Assembly: GCA_051162045.1 (NCBI GenBank)
Contig: JBISDI010000055.1
DNA from: Anaerozeibacter quisquiliarum
Lineage (GTDB): Bacteria; Bacillota; Clostridia; Christensenellales; Aristaeellaceae
Length of the DNA stretch: 18,053 bases
Reading direction: 5' to 3' (one strand)
Shown here in pieces: positions 6,200 through 12,705 of this stretch. A program made the position numbers and the translations under genes. Under the pieces are notes generated by a model. The model had not been told where the DNA came from, did not search any database, and was given only the letters and a program-made list of their open reading frames with translations. How positions within the stretch are numbered: the first letter of the stretch is position 1; each line of letters opens with the position of its first letter.

Positions 6200-6224
6200 A
6201 AGGCGGCTCGACCGGTCGCCTTTT
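6200..6224 (+). terminator. Intrinsic terminator of the RHH/small-protein unit
   Basis: AAGGCGGC (6200-6207) pairs with GTCGCCTT (6215-6222), with one G-U pair, a 7-base loop, and T's through 6224. It lies 21 bases after the 70-residue gene. Confidence 0.7.
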
Positions 6225-6241
6225 ACCCAAGATCATCAAGG

Positions 6242-6265
6242 GCATGACCGCGGGCGCGGTCATGC
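6242..6265. repeat. Perfect 10-bp hairpin between convergent genes
   Basis: GCATGACCGC, loop GGGC, GCGGTCATGC. It lies 17 bases beyond the stop of the minus-strand DUF1801 gene. Neither strand has a T tract after it, so it is a possible bidirectional stop or a 3'-end stabiliser. Confidence 0.6.
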
Positions 6266-6282
6266 AGGGTACACGCTCCGCA

Positions 6283-6876
6283 TCACTTCGCGTCGTACGC
6301 CATGCCCATGTACGCGTCGCCCGCCTGCAACTCGCAAAGCATCTGCTCGAGCCGCTTCTGGCGGGTCTCTTCGCGCTTGGCGCGCACGATCCAGCCGACG
6401 TAGTCGTTGCGCTGGTAGGGCGGACGGGCGTCGTAGCGCGCCCACAGGTCGCGCTCGTCGAGCGCGGCGGCGACGAAGCCCGGCATGGCGTGGCGCGCCC
6501 GCGCCACCGGCTCGGCGAACGCGGACTTGCCGTTCCCCGCCCGCTCCAACCGCCAGCGCACAATGTCGGCGATCAGCGCGTGGTCGATCTTCCTGTCCAG
6601 CGGGAACTGGATGGTCCCCTTGGACGTCTTGTAAAGGGCAAGCCGGTCCGCGAACACCCCGGCCGCCTCGCCGCCGGGAAAGAGGCTTAAGTGGTTTTTG
6701 AACGCCGCAAAATGGACGATGTTCTCGCCCTGCCAGAACGTCGGCATCTGCCAAGATATCTTTTCCGTCGCCTCCGGCGCGGCGGCGCGAATCGTCGCGC
6801 GCACGGCCTGCAAAATCGGCTGAACCTCCGCGGGCTGCGCGGCGATGTATTCGTCGATGGTCATAAACTTGCCCAT
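6283..6876 (-). CDS. DUF1801 and YdeI/OmdA-like two-domain protein
   Basis: This is a 197-residue cytoplasmic protein. Residues 5-111 (MTIDEYIAAQP ... APEATEKISWQMPTFWQGEN ... GTIQFPLD) match the DUF1801 (YdhG-like) fold, whose members are sometimes called iron-chaperone-like, a role shown mainly for the Bacillus frataxin-like member. Residues from about 125 (MPGFVAAALDERDLWARYDA ... RNDYVGWIVRAKREETRQKR) match the bacteriocin-protection YdeI/OmpD-associated family. Such fusions are common and mostly uncharacterised. The start at ATG 6876 has GGAGG 8 bases ahead; a GTG at 6891 overlaps that site and is rejected. A weak TATAGA lies near 6896-6901 on the minus strand as a possible -10. The gene stands alone on its strand between the two small-protein paralogs. 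Confidence 0.85.
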   Translation of the reverse strand: MGKFMTIDEYIAAQPAEVQPILQAVRATIRAAAPEATEKISWQMPTFWQGENIVHFAAFKNHLSLFPGGEAAGVFADRLALYKTSKGTIQFPLDRKIDHALIADIVRWRLERAGNGKSAFAEPVARARHAMPGFVAAALDERDLWARYDARPPYQRNDYVGWIVRAKREETRQKRLEQMLCELQAGDAYMGMAYDAK

Positions 6877-6947
6877 GCCAGGCACCTCCACGCCGATCTA
6901 TATCGCCCGCTCCGGTTCATCAAACCCGGCGGGAGAAAAACCTGTCA

Positions 6948-6977
6948 TGGACAGCACAAGCCCGTCATATGTATAGA
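6948..6977 (+). promoter_or_regulatory. Probable promoter of the 67-residue gene
   Basis: TGGACA (6948-6953), 18 bases, TATAGA (6972-6977). Transcription would begin about 30 bases before the ATG at 7016, which has AGGAGG in between. Confidence 0.5.
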
Positions 6978-7015
6978 ATCGGGCCCTGATCTCATGTATA
7001 GGAGGAAGCGAACCA

Positions 7016-7219
7016 ATGATCTTTGGGGAATTCATGCGCCTGCAGCCGCCGGCCTACGGCACCGCGCCGGTCGGGCTGATCGCCGAATACCAGGCGATCC
7101 TCAGCCGGATAGAGGCGGCGCACAAGGATGAGGCCGGCCTCGCGCCCGACGCGATGGCCGAACTTCGTGAGCAAGCCACCGCGCTCGCGGGCGAAATATC
7201 GAAATACCGTCAGCATTAA
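7016..7219 (+). CDS. Unrecognised 67-residue protein, copy 2 of a paralogous pair
   Basis: This is a paralog of the 70-residue protein at 5967, with the same core (LQPPAYGTAPVGLIAEYQAI, then ALAGEISKY near the end). It is predicted soluble and helical, with no cysteine and no membrane segment. Unlike copy 1 it has its own strong AGGAGG site and a likely promoter, and no RHH gene in front. The two copies bracket the minus-strand DUF1801 gene, so they may result from a local duplication or from two visits of the same element. The stop codon shares three bases with the stop of the convergent lacI-type gene (TTAA at 7216-7219), and no terminator separates them. Function unknown. Confidence 0.8.
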   Translation: MIFGEFMRLQPPAYGTAPVGLIAEYQAILSRIEAAHKDEAGLAPDAMAELREQATALAGEISKYRQH

Positions 7220-8223
7220 ACCGTTGCCACCGACGGGTGCATCAGCAGCCGCGCTTCGAGCATGGCGGTGTGGGGGAATCCTTCGCGGTCGCCGCGCATG
7301 CGGCGGATGAGCAGCGACGCGGCCTCGGCGGCCAGCAGGCCCGCCGGCTGCAGCACGATCGAGATTGGCGGGCTTATGATCTGGGTCAGCTGGGTGTCGT
7401 CGTAGCCGATGAAGGACAGGTCCTCGGGGATGCGCAGCTTGCGCTCAAACGCGGCGGTAATCGCGCCCAGCGTGGTCTCATGGTTGGTGGTGAACACGGC
7501 GGTCGGCGGCATAGGCAAATCCATCAGCTCGCCCAGCAGTTGGTAGCCCGCGCCCGTCGAGTAGTCGCCCTGCCTTATCAGCGTTTCGTCGATCGGCAGG
7601 CCCCGCGCTTCGAAGGCCTGGCGGTAACCGGTCATGCGCTCCCAAGCGGTCGAGATGTCGCTCGGGCCCATAATCAGCCCGATGCGGCGGTGCCCCTTAA
7701 GCAGCAGCTGCTCAGCGGCGAACCGGCAGATCTCCTTGCTGTCTACCAGCACGAGGTCGGCGGCCATACCCTCGACGCGGCGGTCGAACAGCACCAGCGG
7801 CGTGCGCCCGTCGCGCAGCGCCGGCAGGGCCATCAGTTGATCGGCCGAAACGTGCTCGGCCACCAGCAACACGCCGTCCACCTGCTGCTCGAGCAGGAAC
7901 GAAAGCTTGCGCAGTTCCTGAACCGGGTCGTGGTCGTAGCTGCAGATGTAGGCGTTGTAGCCCTCTTTGAACAGCCGCGCCTCCACGTCGCCCACGATCT
8001 GGGCGAAGAACGATACGTCAAGCGCCGGCAGCAGGATGCCCACGGTCATCGTGCGGTTGGTTTTGAGCGAGCGCGCCGCCGGGTTGACCTTGAAATCGAG
8101 CGCGCGGATGGCCTCGTCGAGCTTCGACCGGTTCTCCGCGCGCACATTGCCGCCGTTGATGTACTTTGATATCGTGGAAATCGACAGCCCCGTCAGTCTG
8201 GACACGTCCTTGATGGTGGACAC
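7216..8223 (-). CDS. LacI/GalR-family transcriptional regulator
   Basis: This 335-residue regulator would bind DNA in response to a small sugar-like ligand. The N-terminal helix-turn-helix (TIKDVSRLTGLSISTISKYI, residues 3-22) and hinge (NPAARSLKTNRT, 47-58) are typical. A periplasmic-binding-protein-like core follows, from VGILLPALDVSFFAQIVGDV to the C terminus, including GPSDISTAWERMTGYRQAFE and LSFIGYDDTQL. Length is normal. The start is GTG 8223, with GAGGGGG upstream. It is transcribed away from oppBCDF, and the shared intergenic region has two matching 16-bp dyads, so autoregulation and control of the importer are likely. The ligand is unknown; LacI-type control suggests a saccharide. 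Confidence 0.9.
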   Translation of the reverse strand: MSTIKDVSRLTGLSISTISKYINGGNVRAENRSKLDEAIRALDFKVNPAARSLKTNRTMTVGILLPALDVSFFAQIVGDVEARLFKEGYNAYICSYDHDPVQELRKLSFLLEQQVDGVLLVAEHVSADQLMALPALRDGRTPLVLFDRRVEGMAADLVLVDSKEICRFAAEQLLLKGHRRIGLIMGPSDISTAWERMTGYRQAFEARGLPIDETLIRQGDYSTGAGYQLLGELMDLPMPPTAVFTTNHETTLGAITAAFERKLRIPEDLSFIGYDDTQLTQIISPPISIVLQPAGLLAAEAASLLIRRMRGDREGFPHTAMLEARLLMHPSVATV

Positions 8224-8258
8224 GCCGCCGCCCCCTCGTCTTGCGAAACCTTGCGCCC

Positions 8259-8287
8259 ATTATAACAGCCGGTTGGAGGGGCGTCAA
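8259..8287 (-). promoter_or_regulatory. Promoter of the LacI-family gene
   Basis: On the minus strand, TTGACG (8287-8282), 17 bases, TATAAT (8264-8259). The -35 box lies inside the first 16-bp dyad, so the regulator bound there would shut off its own gene. Confidence 0.85.
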
Positions 8288-8328
8288 GGGAAACACAAGG
8301 CGGGGCCGCCGGGTGTCTATGGAAACAC
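8281..8328. promoter_or_regulatory. Two 16-bp operator-like dyads for the LacI-family regulator
   Basis: GCGTCAAGGGAAACAC (8281-8296) and GTGTCTATGGAAACAC (8313-8328) agree at 13 of 16 positions and are spaced 32 bases, about three helical turns. The second is a dyad (GTGT/ACAC ends). Size, symmetry and position fit LacI-family operators; binding is inferred. Confidence 0.6.
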
Positions 8329-8451
8329 ATGCCTCGCGTTACCCTGTGCGGGTGTGAACGGGCGCTCCGTTTCGGCTGATTCCACCGCGGCTCAATCATA
8401 ACCGATGTGTCCGCCGCCCGCTCTCCTTTTCTCTTCCCTGTCCACCATGTA

Positions 8452-8465
8452 TTGCAGTCCTGCAA
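8452..8465. promoter_or_regulatory. Perfect palindrome upstream of the opp promoter
   Basis: TTGCAG, tc, CTGCAA lies 29 bases before the -35 box of oppB. It could be an activator or repressor site; no family is assigned. Confidence 0.4.
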
Positions 8466-8494
8466 CGGGCGCAGGCGCGCGGCGGAAAATAAAC

Positions 8495-8523
8495 TTGCGC
8501 GCGCGCGCGAAACGTCCTATAAT
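8495..8523 (+). promoter_or_regulatory. Promoter of oppBCDF
   Basis: TTGCGC (8495-8500), 17 bases, TATAAT (8518-8523). The spacer and end of the -35 box form an alternating GC run (8497-8509). The weak -35 suggests a regulated promoter. Confidence 0.75.
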
Positions 8524-8526
8524 GGT

Positions 8527-8557
8527 TGCAGTTTTTGGCGAGGAAAACTGCATTTTT
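8527..8557 (+). promoter_or_regulatory. Leader hairpin with T tract before oppB
   Basis: TGCAGTTTT (8527-8535) pairs with AAAACTGCA (8544-8552) across an 8-base loop, followed by TTTTT (8553-8557). It starts about where transcription should begin. It may act as a weak attenuator or as an operator at the start site. Confidence 0.55.
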
Positions 8558-8584
8558 ATACAGATGTCGAAAGGGGTGGGGCCC

Positions 8585-9511
8585 GTGCTCAAATACGTGC
8601 TGAAGCGCCTCCTTGCCGGTATGCTCACCGTCGTCGTGCTGATTACCATCGCGTTCGCGCTGATGCACGCCATGCCGGGCGGGCCGTTCAGCCCGGCGGA
8701 GGAGCGCAAGACGCCGCCGGAGGTGCTCCGTAACATCGAGCGAAAGTACGGCCTCGACCGGCCGGTGATCGAGCAATACTTCAGCTACTGGAAGGACCTG
8801 CTCCGGGGCGACCTCGGCATCTCCTATAAAAAGCTGGACACCACGGTCAACGAGGTCGTGCTCGGGCACTTCCCGGTGTCGGCGCGCGTGGGCGCGCTGG
8901 CGGTGATCCTCTCGCTTTTGATCGGGCTGCCGCTCGGCATCCTGTCGGCGGTCTACCGCGGGCGCGGCGTCGACTACGTAAGCATGGCCTTCGCCACGAT
9001 CGGCATCTCGGTACCGGTGTTCGTGATATCGATTTTGCTGATGTACCTGTTCTCGGGTGTGCTCAAGTGGCTGCCCAGCTTCGGCCTGACGAGCCCCTTG
9101 CACTACATCCTGCCGGTTTTGTGCCTGTCGTTCAACCCCATCGCCTACATCGCGCGCCAGACCCGCTCGTCGATGCTCGAGGTCATGGAGCAGGACTACA
9201 TCCGCACCGCGCGCGCCAAGGGCGTGAAGGAACTCTTCGTCGTCACCCGGCACGCGCTCAAAAACGCCATCATGCCGGTCGTGACCTACCTGGGCCCGCT
9301 GATTGCGGGGCTGCTCACCGGCTCGTTCGTGGTGGAGAAGCTGTTCTCGGTGCCGGGCATCGGCCGCCACTTCGTGCAGTCGATCTCCGAGCGCGACTAC
9401 ACCGTCATCATGGGGCTGACGATCTTCTTCGGCGTGTTCGTGGTGGTGTGCAACATCGTGGTGGACATCTGCTACGCGCTGATCGACCCGCGCGTAAAAC
9501 TGAATGACTAG
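8585..9511 (+). CDS. oppB: Opp/Dpp-type ABC importer permease, OppB family
   Basis: This is a 308-residue inner-membrane permease, one half of the channel of a peptide/oligosaccharide-type importer. LKYVLKRLLAGMLTVVVLIT opens with the first membrane helix. The large outer loop with GGPFSPAEERKTPPEVLRNI and YGLDRPVIEQYFSYWKDLLR matches OppB. The EAA loop that docks the ATPase is EQDYIRTARAKGVKELFVVT. Length is typical (about 305-315). GTG 8585 has AAAGGGGTGGGG just ahead; an in-frame ATG at 8564 would place most of that site inside the gene and lacks its own close site, so GTG is preferred. It is the first gene of oppBCDF, downstream of a promoter with a hairpin leader and probably under LacI-type control. 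Confidence 0.92.
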   Translation: MLKYVLKRLLAGMLTVVVLITIAFALMHAMPGGPFSPAEERKTPPEVLRNIERKYGLDRPVIEQYFSYWKDLLRGDLGISYKKLDTTVNEVVLGHFPVSARVGALAVILSLLIGLPLGILSAVYRGRGVDYVSMAFATIGISVPVFVISILLMYLFSGVLKWLPSFGLTSPLHYILPVLCLSFNPIAYIARQTRSSMLEVMEQDYIRTARAKGVKELFVVTRHALKNAIMPVVTYLGPLIAGLLTGSFVVEKLFSVPGIGRHFVQSISERDYTVIMGLTIFFGVFVVVCNIVVDICYALIDPRVKLND

Positions 9512-9527
9512 AAGGGAGGGGTACGCC

Positions 9528-10442
9528 ATGGCGGAGATGCAAAATCCTTACGCCCGGGTCGAGTCGATCGACCTTCACGATCAGGCGCTCGCGCGCCCCT
9601 CGTCCTCTTACTGGCAGGACGTGTTCCGGCGCTTTCGCAAGGACCCGCTCGCGGTGGGCGGCGCCATCGTGATTCTCATCATCACGCTGGCGGCGATCTT
9701 TCTGCCGCCGCTGCTGCCTTACACTTACGACGGCATGGACTTCGCCGCTATGTCCGCCCCGCCGTCGCTCACGCACCCCTGCGGCACCGACCCGATGGGG
9801 CGCGACCTGTTTGTGCGCATTCTGTACGGCGCGCGCATCTCGCTGACGATCGGCGTGGTGGCGGCGGCGATCAACTTCTTCATCGGCGTGCTGTACGGCG
9901 GAATCTCGGGCTTCGTCGGCGGGCGGCTGGACATCGTGCTGATGCGCATCGTGGACATCCTGATCGGCCTGCCGCAGCTGCTGTACGTGGTGCTCATCAT
10001 GCTGGTGCTGGGCTCAAACATCACCTCGGTGATCCTCGCGCTGTGCTTCACCTCATGGATCGGCACCGCGCGCGTGGTGCGCGGCGAGGTGATGCGCCTA
10101 AAGCACGCCGAGTACGTGCTGGCCGCGCGGCTGGCCGGCGCGAGCAGCTGGGATATCCTTACGCGCCACCTGCTGCCCAACTGCATGGGCCCGATCATCG
10201 TGTCGACCGCGTTCCTGATCCCGTCGGCCATCTTCTCGGAGGCGTTCCTCTCCTTCCTGGGCATCGGCATCCAGGCCCCGAAGGCCAGCTGGGGCACGCT
10301 GGCCAACGACGCGATCGCGCAGATGATCGCCTCACCCCACCAGATGTTCTTCCCGGTGCTGGCGATCTGCCTGACCATGTTTTCGCTCAACTTCATCGGC
10401 GACGGGCTGCGCGACGCGCTCGACCCGAGGCTGAAAAAATAA
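9528..10442 (+). CDS. oppC: Opp/Dpp-type ABC importer permease, OppC family
   Basis: This 304-residue permease is the OppB partner. An N-terminal cytoplasmic segment with YWQDVFRRFRKDPLAVGGAI leads into the first membrane helix, as usual for OppC. HPCGTDPMGRDLFVRILYGA is the family hallmark before the core membrane helices. The EAA loop is HAEYVLAARLAGASSWDILT, and the end FSLNFIGDGLRDALDPRLKK is typical. ATG 9528 has GGGAGGGG upstream; an earlier in-frame ATG at 9504 overlaps the end of oppB and precedes that site, so it is rejected. It sits 16 bases after oppB and 15 before oppD. Confidence 0.93.
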   Translation: MAEMQNPYARVESIDLHDQALARPSSSYWQDVFRRFRKDPLAVGGAIVILIITLAAIFLPPLLPYTYDGMDFAAMSAPPSLTHPCGTDPMGRDLFVRILYGARISLTIGVVAAAINFFIGVLYGGISGFVGGRLDIVLMRIVDILIGLPQLLYVVLIMLVLGSNITSVILALCFTSWIGTARVVRGEVMRLKHAEYVLAARLAGASSWDILTRHLLPNCMGPIIVSTAFLIPSAIFSEAFLSFLGIGIQAPKASWGTLANDAIAQMIASPHQMFFPVLAICLTMFSLNFIGDGLRDALDPRLKK

Positions 10443-10457
10443 GGAGGCGGTTCAAAC

Positions 10458-11465
10458 TTGGCCCTGTTGGAAGTGAAAAACCTGAGAACCACCTTCGACA
10501 TTCACGTCGGGCGCGTGCAGGCGGTGCGCGGCATCGACTTCGCGATCGAGGCCGGCGAGACCGTGGGCATCGTGGGCGAATCGGGCTGCGGCAAGTCGGT
10601 GTCGATGATGTCGATCCTGCGCCTCTTGCCCAAGTACGCGAGCGTCGAGTGCGATAGGATGATGTTCGACGGCATCGATCTCACGCGCGCAAACGACGCG
10701 GCGCTGCGCGCCGTCGAGGGCGACAAGATCGGCATGGTGTTCCAGGACCCCATGACCTCGCTCAACCCGCTGCTGACCATCGGAGCACAACTGGCCGAGC
10801 CGCTGCGCATCCACAAGAAGGTGAGCCGGCGCGAGGCCGGCGCGCGCGCGCTCGAACTGCTCAAAACGGTCGATATGCCCGCGCCCGAGAGCAGGCTCCG
10901 CCAATACCCGCACCAGCTGTCGGGCGGCCAGCGCCAGCGCGTGATGATCGCGATGGCCATCGCCTGCGGCCCGAAACTGGTGATCGCCGACGAGCCCACC
11001 ACGGCGCTCGACGTGACGATCCAGGCGCAAATCCTCGACCTGATGCGCGATTTGCAGCGCAAGATGAACACCGCGGTGGTGCTGATTACCCACGACCTGG
11101 GCGTGATCGCCGGCATGTGCAAGCGCGTAATCGTCATGTACGCCGGCAAGATCGTCGAGCAGGGCGCGGTGCGCGAGCTGTTCTATGGGCCCCGCCACCC
11201 CTATACCTGGGGGTTGCTCGGCTCGATCCCCGGTACGGGCGGGACGGCTGAAGCGCCCGGCCGGCTCCACTCGATCCCCGGTACGCCGCCCGACCTGATC
11301 GCGCCGCCCGCAGGCTGCCCGTTCGCGCCGCGCTGCCGCTACGCCATGAACATCTGCCTGACCCAAGAGCCGCCCGAGACGCGCCTGTCGGACAGCCACG
11401 GCGCGCGCTGCTATCTGCTGGATACAGGCGCGCCCAAGGTAACATGGGGAGGTGGCGGGGCATGA
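10458..11465 (+). CDS. oppD: Opp/Dpp-type ABC importer ATPase, OppD family
   Basis: This 335-residue ATPase is one of two that power the importer. Walker A is GESGCGKS (40-47), Q-loop FQDP (95-98), signature LSGGQRQR (154-161), Walker B LVIADEP (174-180), and H-loop H212 in ITHDLG. The C-terminal oligopeptide-transporter extension has C287-x5-C293-x6-C300-x17-C318, the cysteine pattern that holds an iron-sulfur cluster in structurally studied Dpp ATPases; this is inferred here. It starts with TTG at 10458, with GGAGG 12 bases upstream. Its stop overlaps the oppF start as ATGA. A second, heterodimer-forming ATPase (oppF) follows, as usual. Confidence 0.93.
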   Translation: MALLEVKNLRTTFDIHVGRVQAVRGIDFAIEAGETVGIVGESGCGKSVSMMSILRLLPKYASVECDRMMFDGIDLTRANDAALRAVEGDKIGMVFQDPMTSLNPLLTIGAQLAEPLRIHKKVSRREAGARALELLKTVDMPAPESRLRQYPHQLSGGQRQRVMIAMAIACGPKLVIADEPTTALDVTIQAQILDLMRDLQRKMNTAVVLITHDLGVIAGMCKRVIVMYAGKIVEQGAVRELFYGPRHPYTWGLLGSIPGTGGTAEAPGRLHSIPGTPPDLIAPPAGCPFAPRCRYAMNICLTQEPPETRLSDSHGARCYLLDTGAPKVTWGGGGA

Positions 11466-12442
11466 CCGATGAACGCGCGCTGGTCACGGCGCGGGGGCTG
11501 ACCATGCACTTTCCGGTGGGGCAGTCGTTCTTCGGCGGCGCGCGGCAGCTGCTCAAGGCGGTGGACGGCGTCGACCTGACGATCGAGCGAGGCCGGACGT
11601 TCGGGCTGGTCGGGGAGTCGGGCTGCGGCAAAACCACGGTGGGGCGCTGCCTTGCGCGGCTGTACCGGCCGACGGCCGGGCAGGTCGTCTACGACGGGCA
11701 GGACATCACGAACCTGAATGACCGCTCGCTCGCGCCGATCCGGCATAAGATCCAGATGATCTTTCAGGACCCGTACGCCTCGCTCGACCCGCGCATGACG
11801 GTAGGCGAGATCGTAACCGAGCCGCTCAGAAAGCGCGCGGGCATGACGGCGAAGGACAGACAGGACCGGCTGCGCGAGCTGATCGAGCTGGTGGGGCTGG
11901 GGCGCGACCACATCGAGCGCTATCCGCACGAGTTTTCGGGCGGGCAGCGCCAGCGCATCGGCATTGCGCGCGCGCTGGCGAGCGACCCCAAGTTCGTGGT
12001 GTGCGACGAGCCGATCTCGGCGCTGGACGTATCGATCCAAGCGCAAATCATCAACACGCTTACGGACCTGCAGCAGCGGCTGGGGCTGACGTATCTGTTC
12101 GTATCGCACGATTTGCGCATGGTGCGGCACATCTCGCACCGGGTGGGCGTGATGTACCTGGGGCACTTGGTGGAGGTGGGCGAGGCGGGGGCGCTGTACG
12201 AGCGGATGCTGCATCCGTACACGCGGGCGCTGCTGTCCGCGGTGCCGGTGCCCGACCCCGACCGCGCGGCCGCGGCGCGGCGGGTGCGCCTCGAGGGCGA
12301 CGTACCCACGCCGATCGACCCGCCCAGCGGCTGCCCGTTTTGCACGCGCTGCCCGGAAGCGATGCCGGTCTGCGGGGAGACCCGGCCGGAACTTACGGAC
12401 GTGGGCGGCGGGCACTGCGTGGCATGCCACAGGGTGAATTGA
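11462..12442 (+). CDS. oppF: Opp/Dpp-type ABC importer ATPase, OppF family
   Basis: This 326-residue ATPase is the partner of OppD. Walker A is GESGCGKT (51-58), Q-loop FQDPYASLDP (101-110), signature SGGQRQR (159-165), Walker B FVVCDEP (178-184), and H-loop H216 in VSHDL. The C terminus has C291-x5-C297-x6-C304-x14-C319 within CPFCTRCPEA, again the pattern of a possible iron-sulfur site. ATG 11462 is preceded by GGGGAGG at 11446-11452; an ATG at 11444 lies ahead of that site and is rejected. It is the last gene of the unit. No binding-protein gene (oppA) is found before or after oppBCDF in the window, so the substrate-capturing protein must be encoded elsewhere or is absent. Confidence 0.93.
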   Translation: MTDERALVTARGLTMHFPVGQSFFGGARQLLKAVDGVDLTIERGRTFGLVGESGCGKTTVGRCLARLYRPTAGQVVYDGQDITNLNDRSLAPIRHKIQMIFQDPYASLDPRMTVGEIVTEPLRKRAGMTAKDRQDRLRELIELVGLGRDHIERYPHEFSGGQRQRIGIARALASDPKFVVCDEPISALDVSIQAQIINTLTDLQQRLGLTYLFVSHDLRMVRHISHRVGVMYLGHLVEVGEAGALYERMLHPYTRALLSAVPVPDPDRAAAARRVRLEGDVPTPIDPPSGCPFCTRCPEAMPVCGETRPELTDVGGGHCVACHRVN

Positions 12443-12692
12443 AGCATATATCCCGCGTGAGCGCCGAAGGGATCCTCAAGGGCAAAGTCCTTGAGCGGGG
12501 CCTGGGGCAGGGCCCCAGCGTCCCCCCGTTCTTTCGTTCCCCGCGCCGCCGTATCCCGGCCCAAACACGAGGAACGGGGCGCTGAATCCAAGTGACGGCG
12601 GCGCGGCGTTCCCGATGTTCTGAAAATGGAAGCGCTGCCGATCGGCAGCGCTTCCATTTTCAGGACGAGTCCGTTCCTGTTCCGCAAAACCG
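12443..12692 (+). repeat. Structured intergenic repeat, copy B
   Basis: The 263-base gap between oppF and the convergent flippase gene has no gene. CTCAAGG (12475-12481) pairs with CCTTGAG (12489-12495), and CTGGGGC (12502-12508) with GCCCCAG (12512-12518); these may end opp transcription although no T tract follows. Then come CCCCGCGCCGCCG, GAATCCAAG, CGGCGGCGCGGCGTTCCCGA, the long hairpin at 12620-12663, and AGGACGAGTCCGTTCC. All these blocks occur in the same order in copy A (4968-5298). The right flank (12662-12692) matches 3113-3143 on the opposite strand at 28 of 31 positions. Confidence 0.75.
12620..12663 (+). repeat. Long variable hairpin of copy B
   Basis: CTGAAAATGGAAGCGCTGCC (12620-12639) is a perfect 20-base complement of 12644-12663, with loop GATC. 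The left and right ends match copy A; the inner 13 or so pairs do not. Confidence 0.9.
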
Positions 12693-12705
12693 CACGCCCC
12701 TTTGG

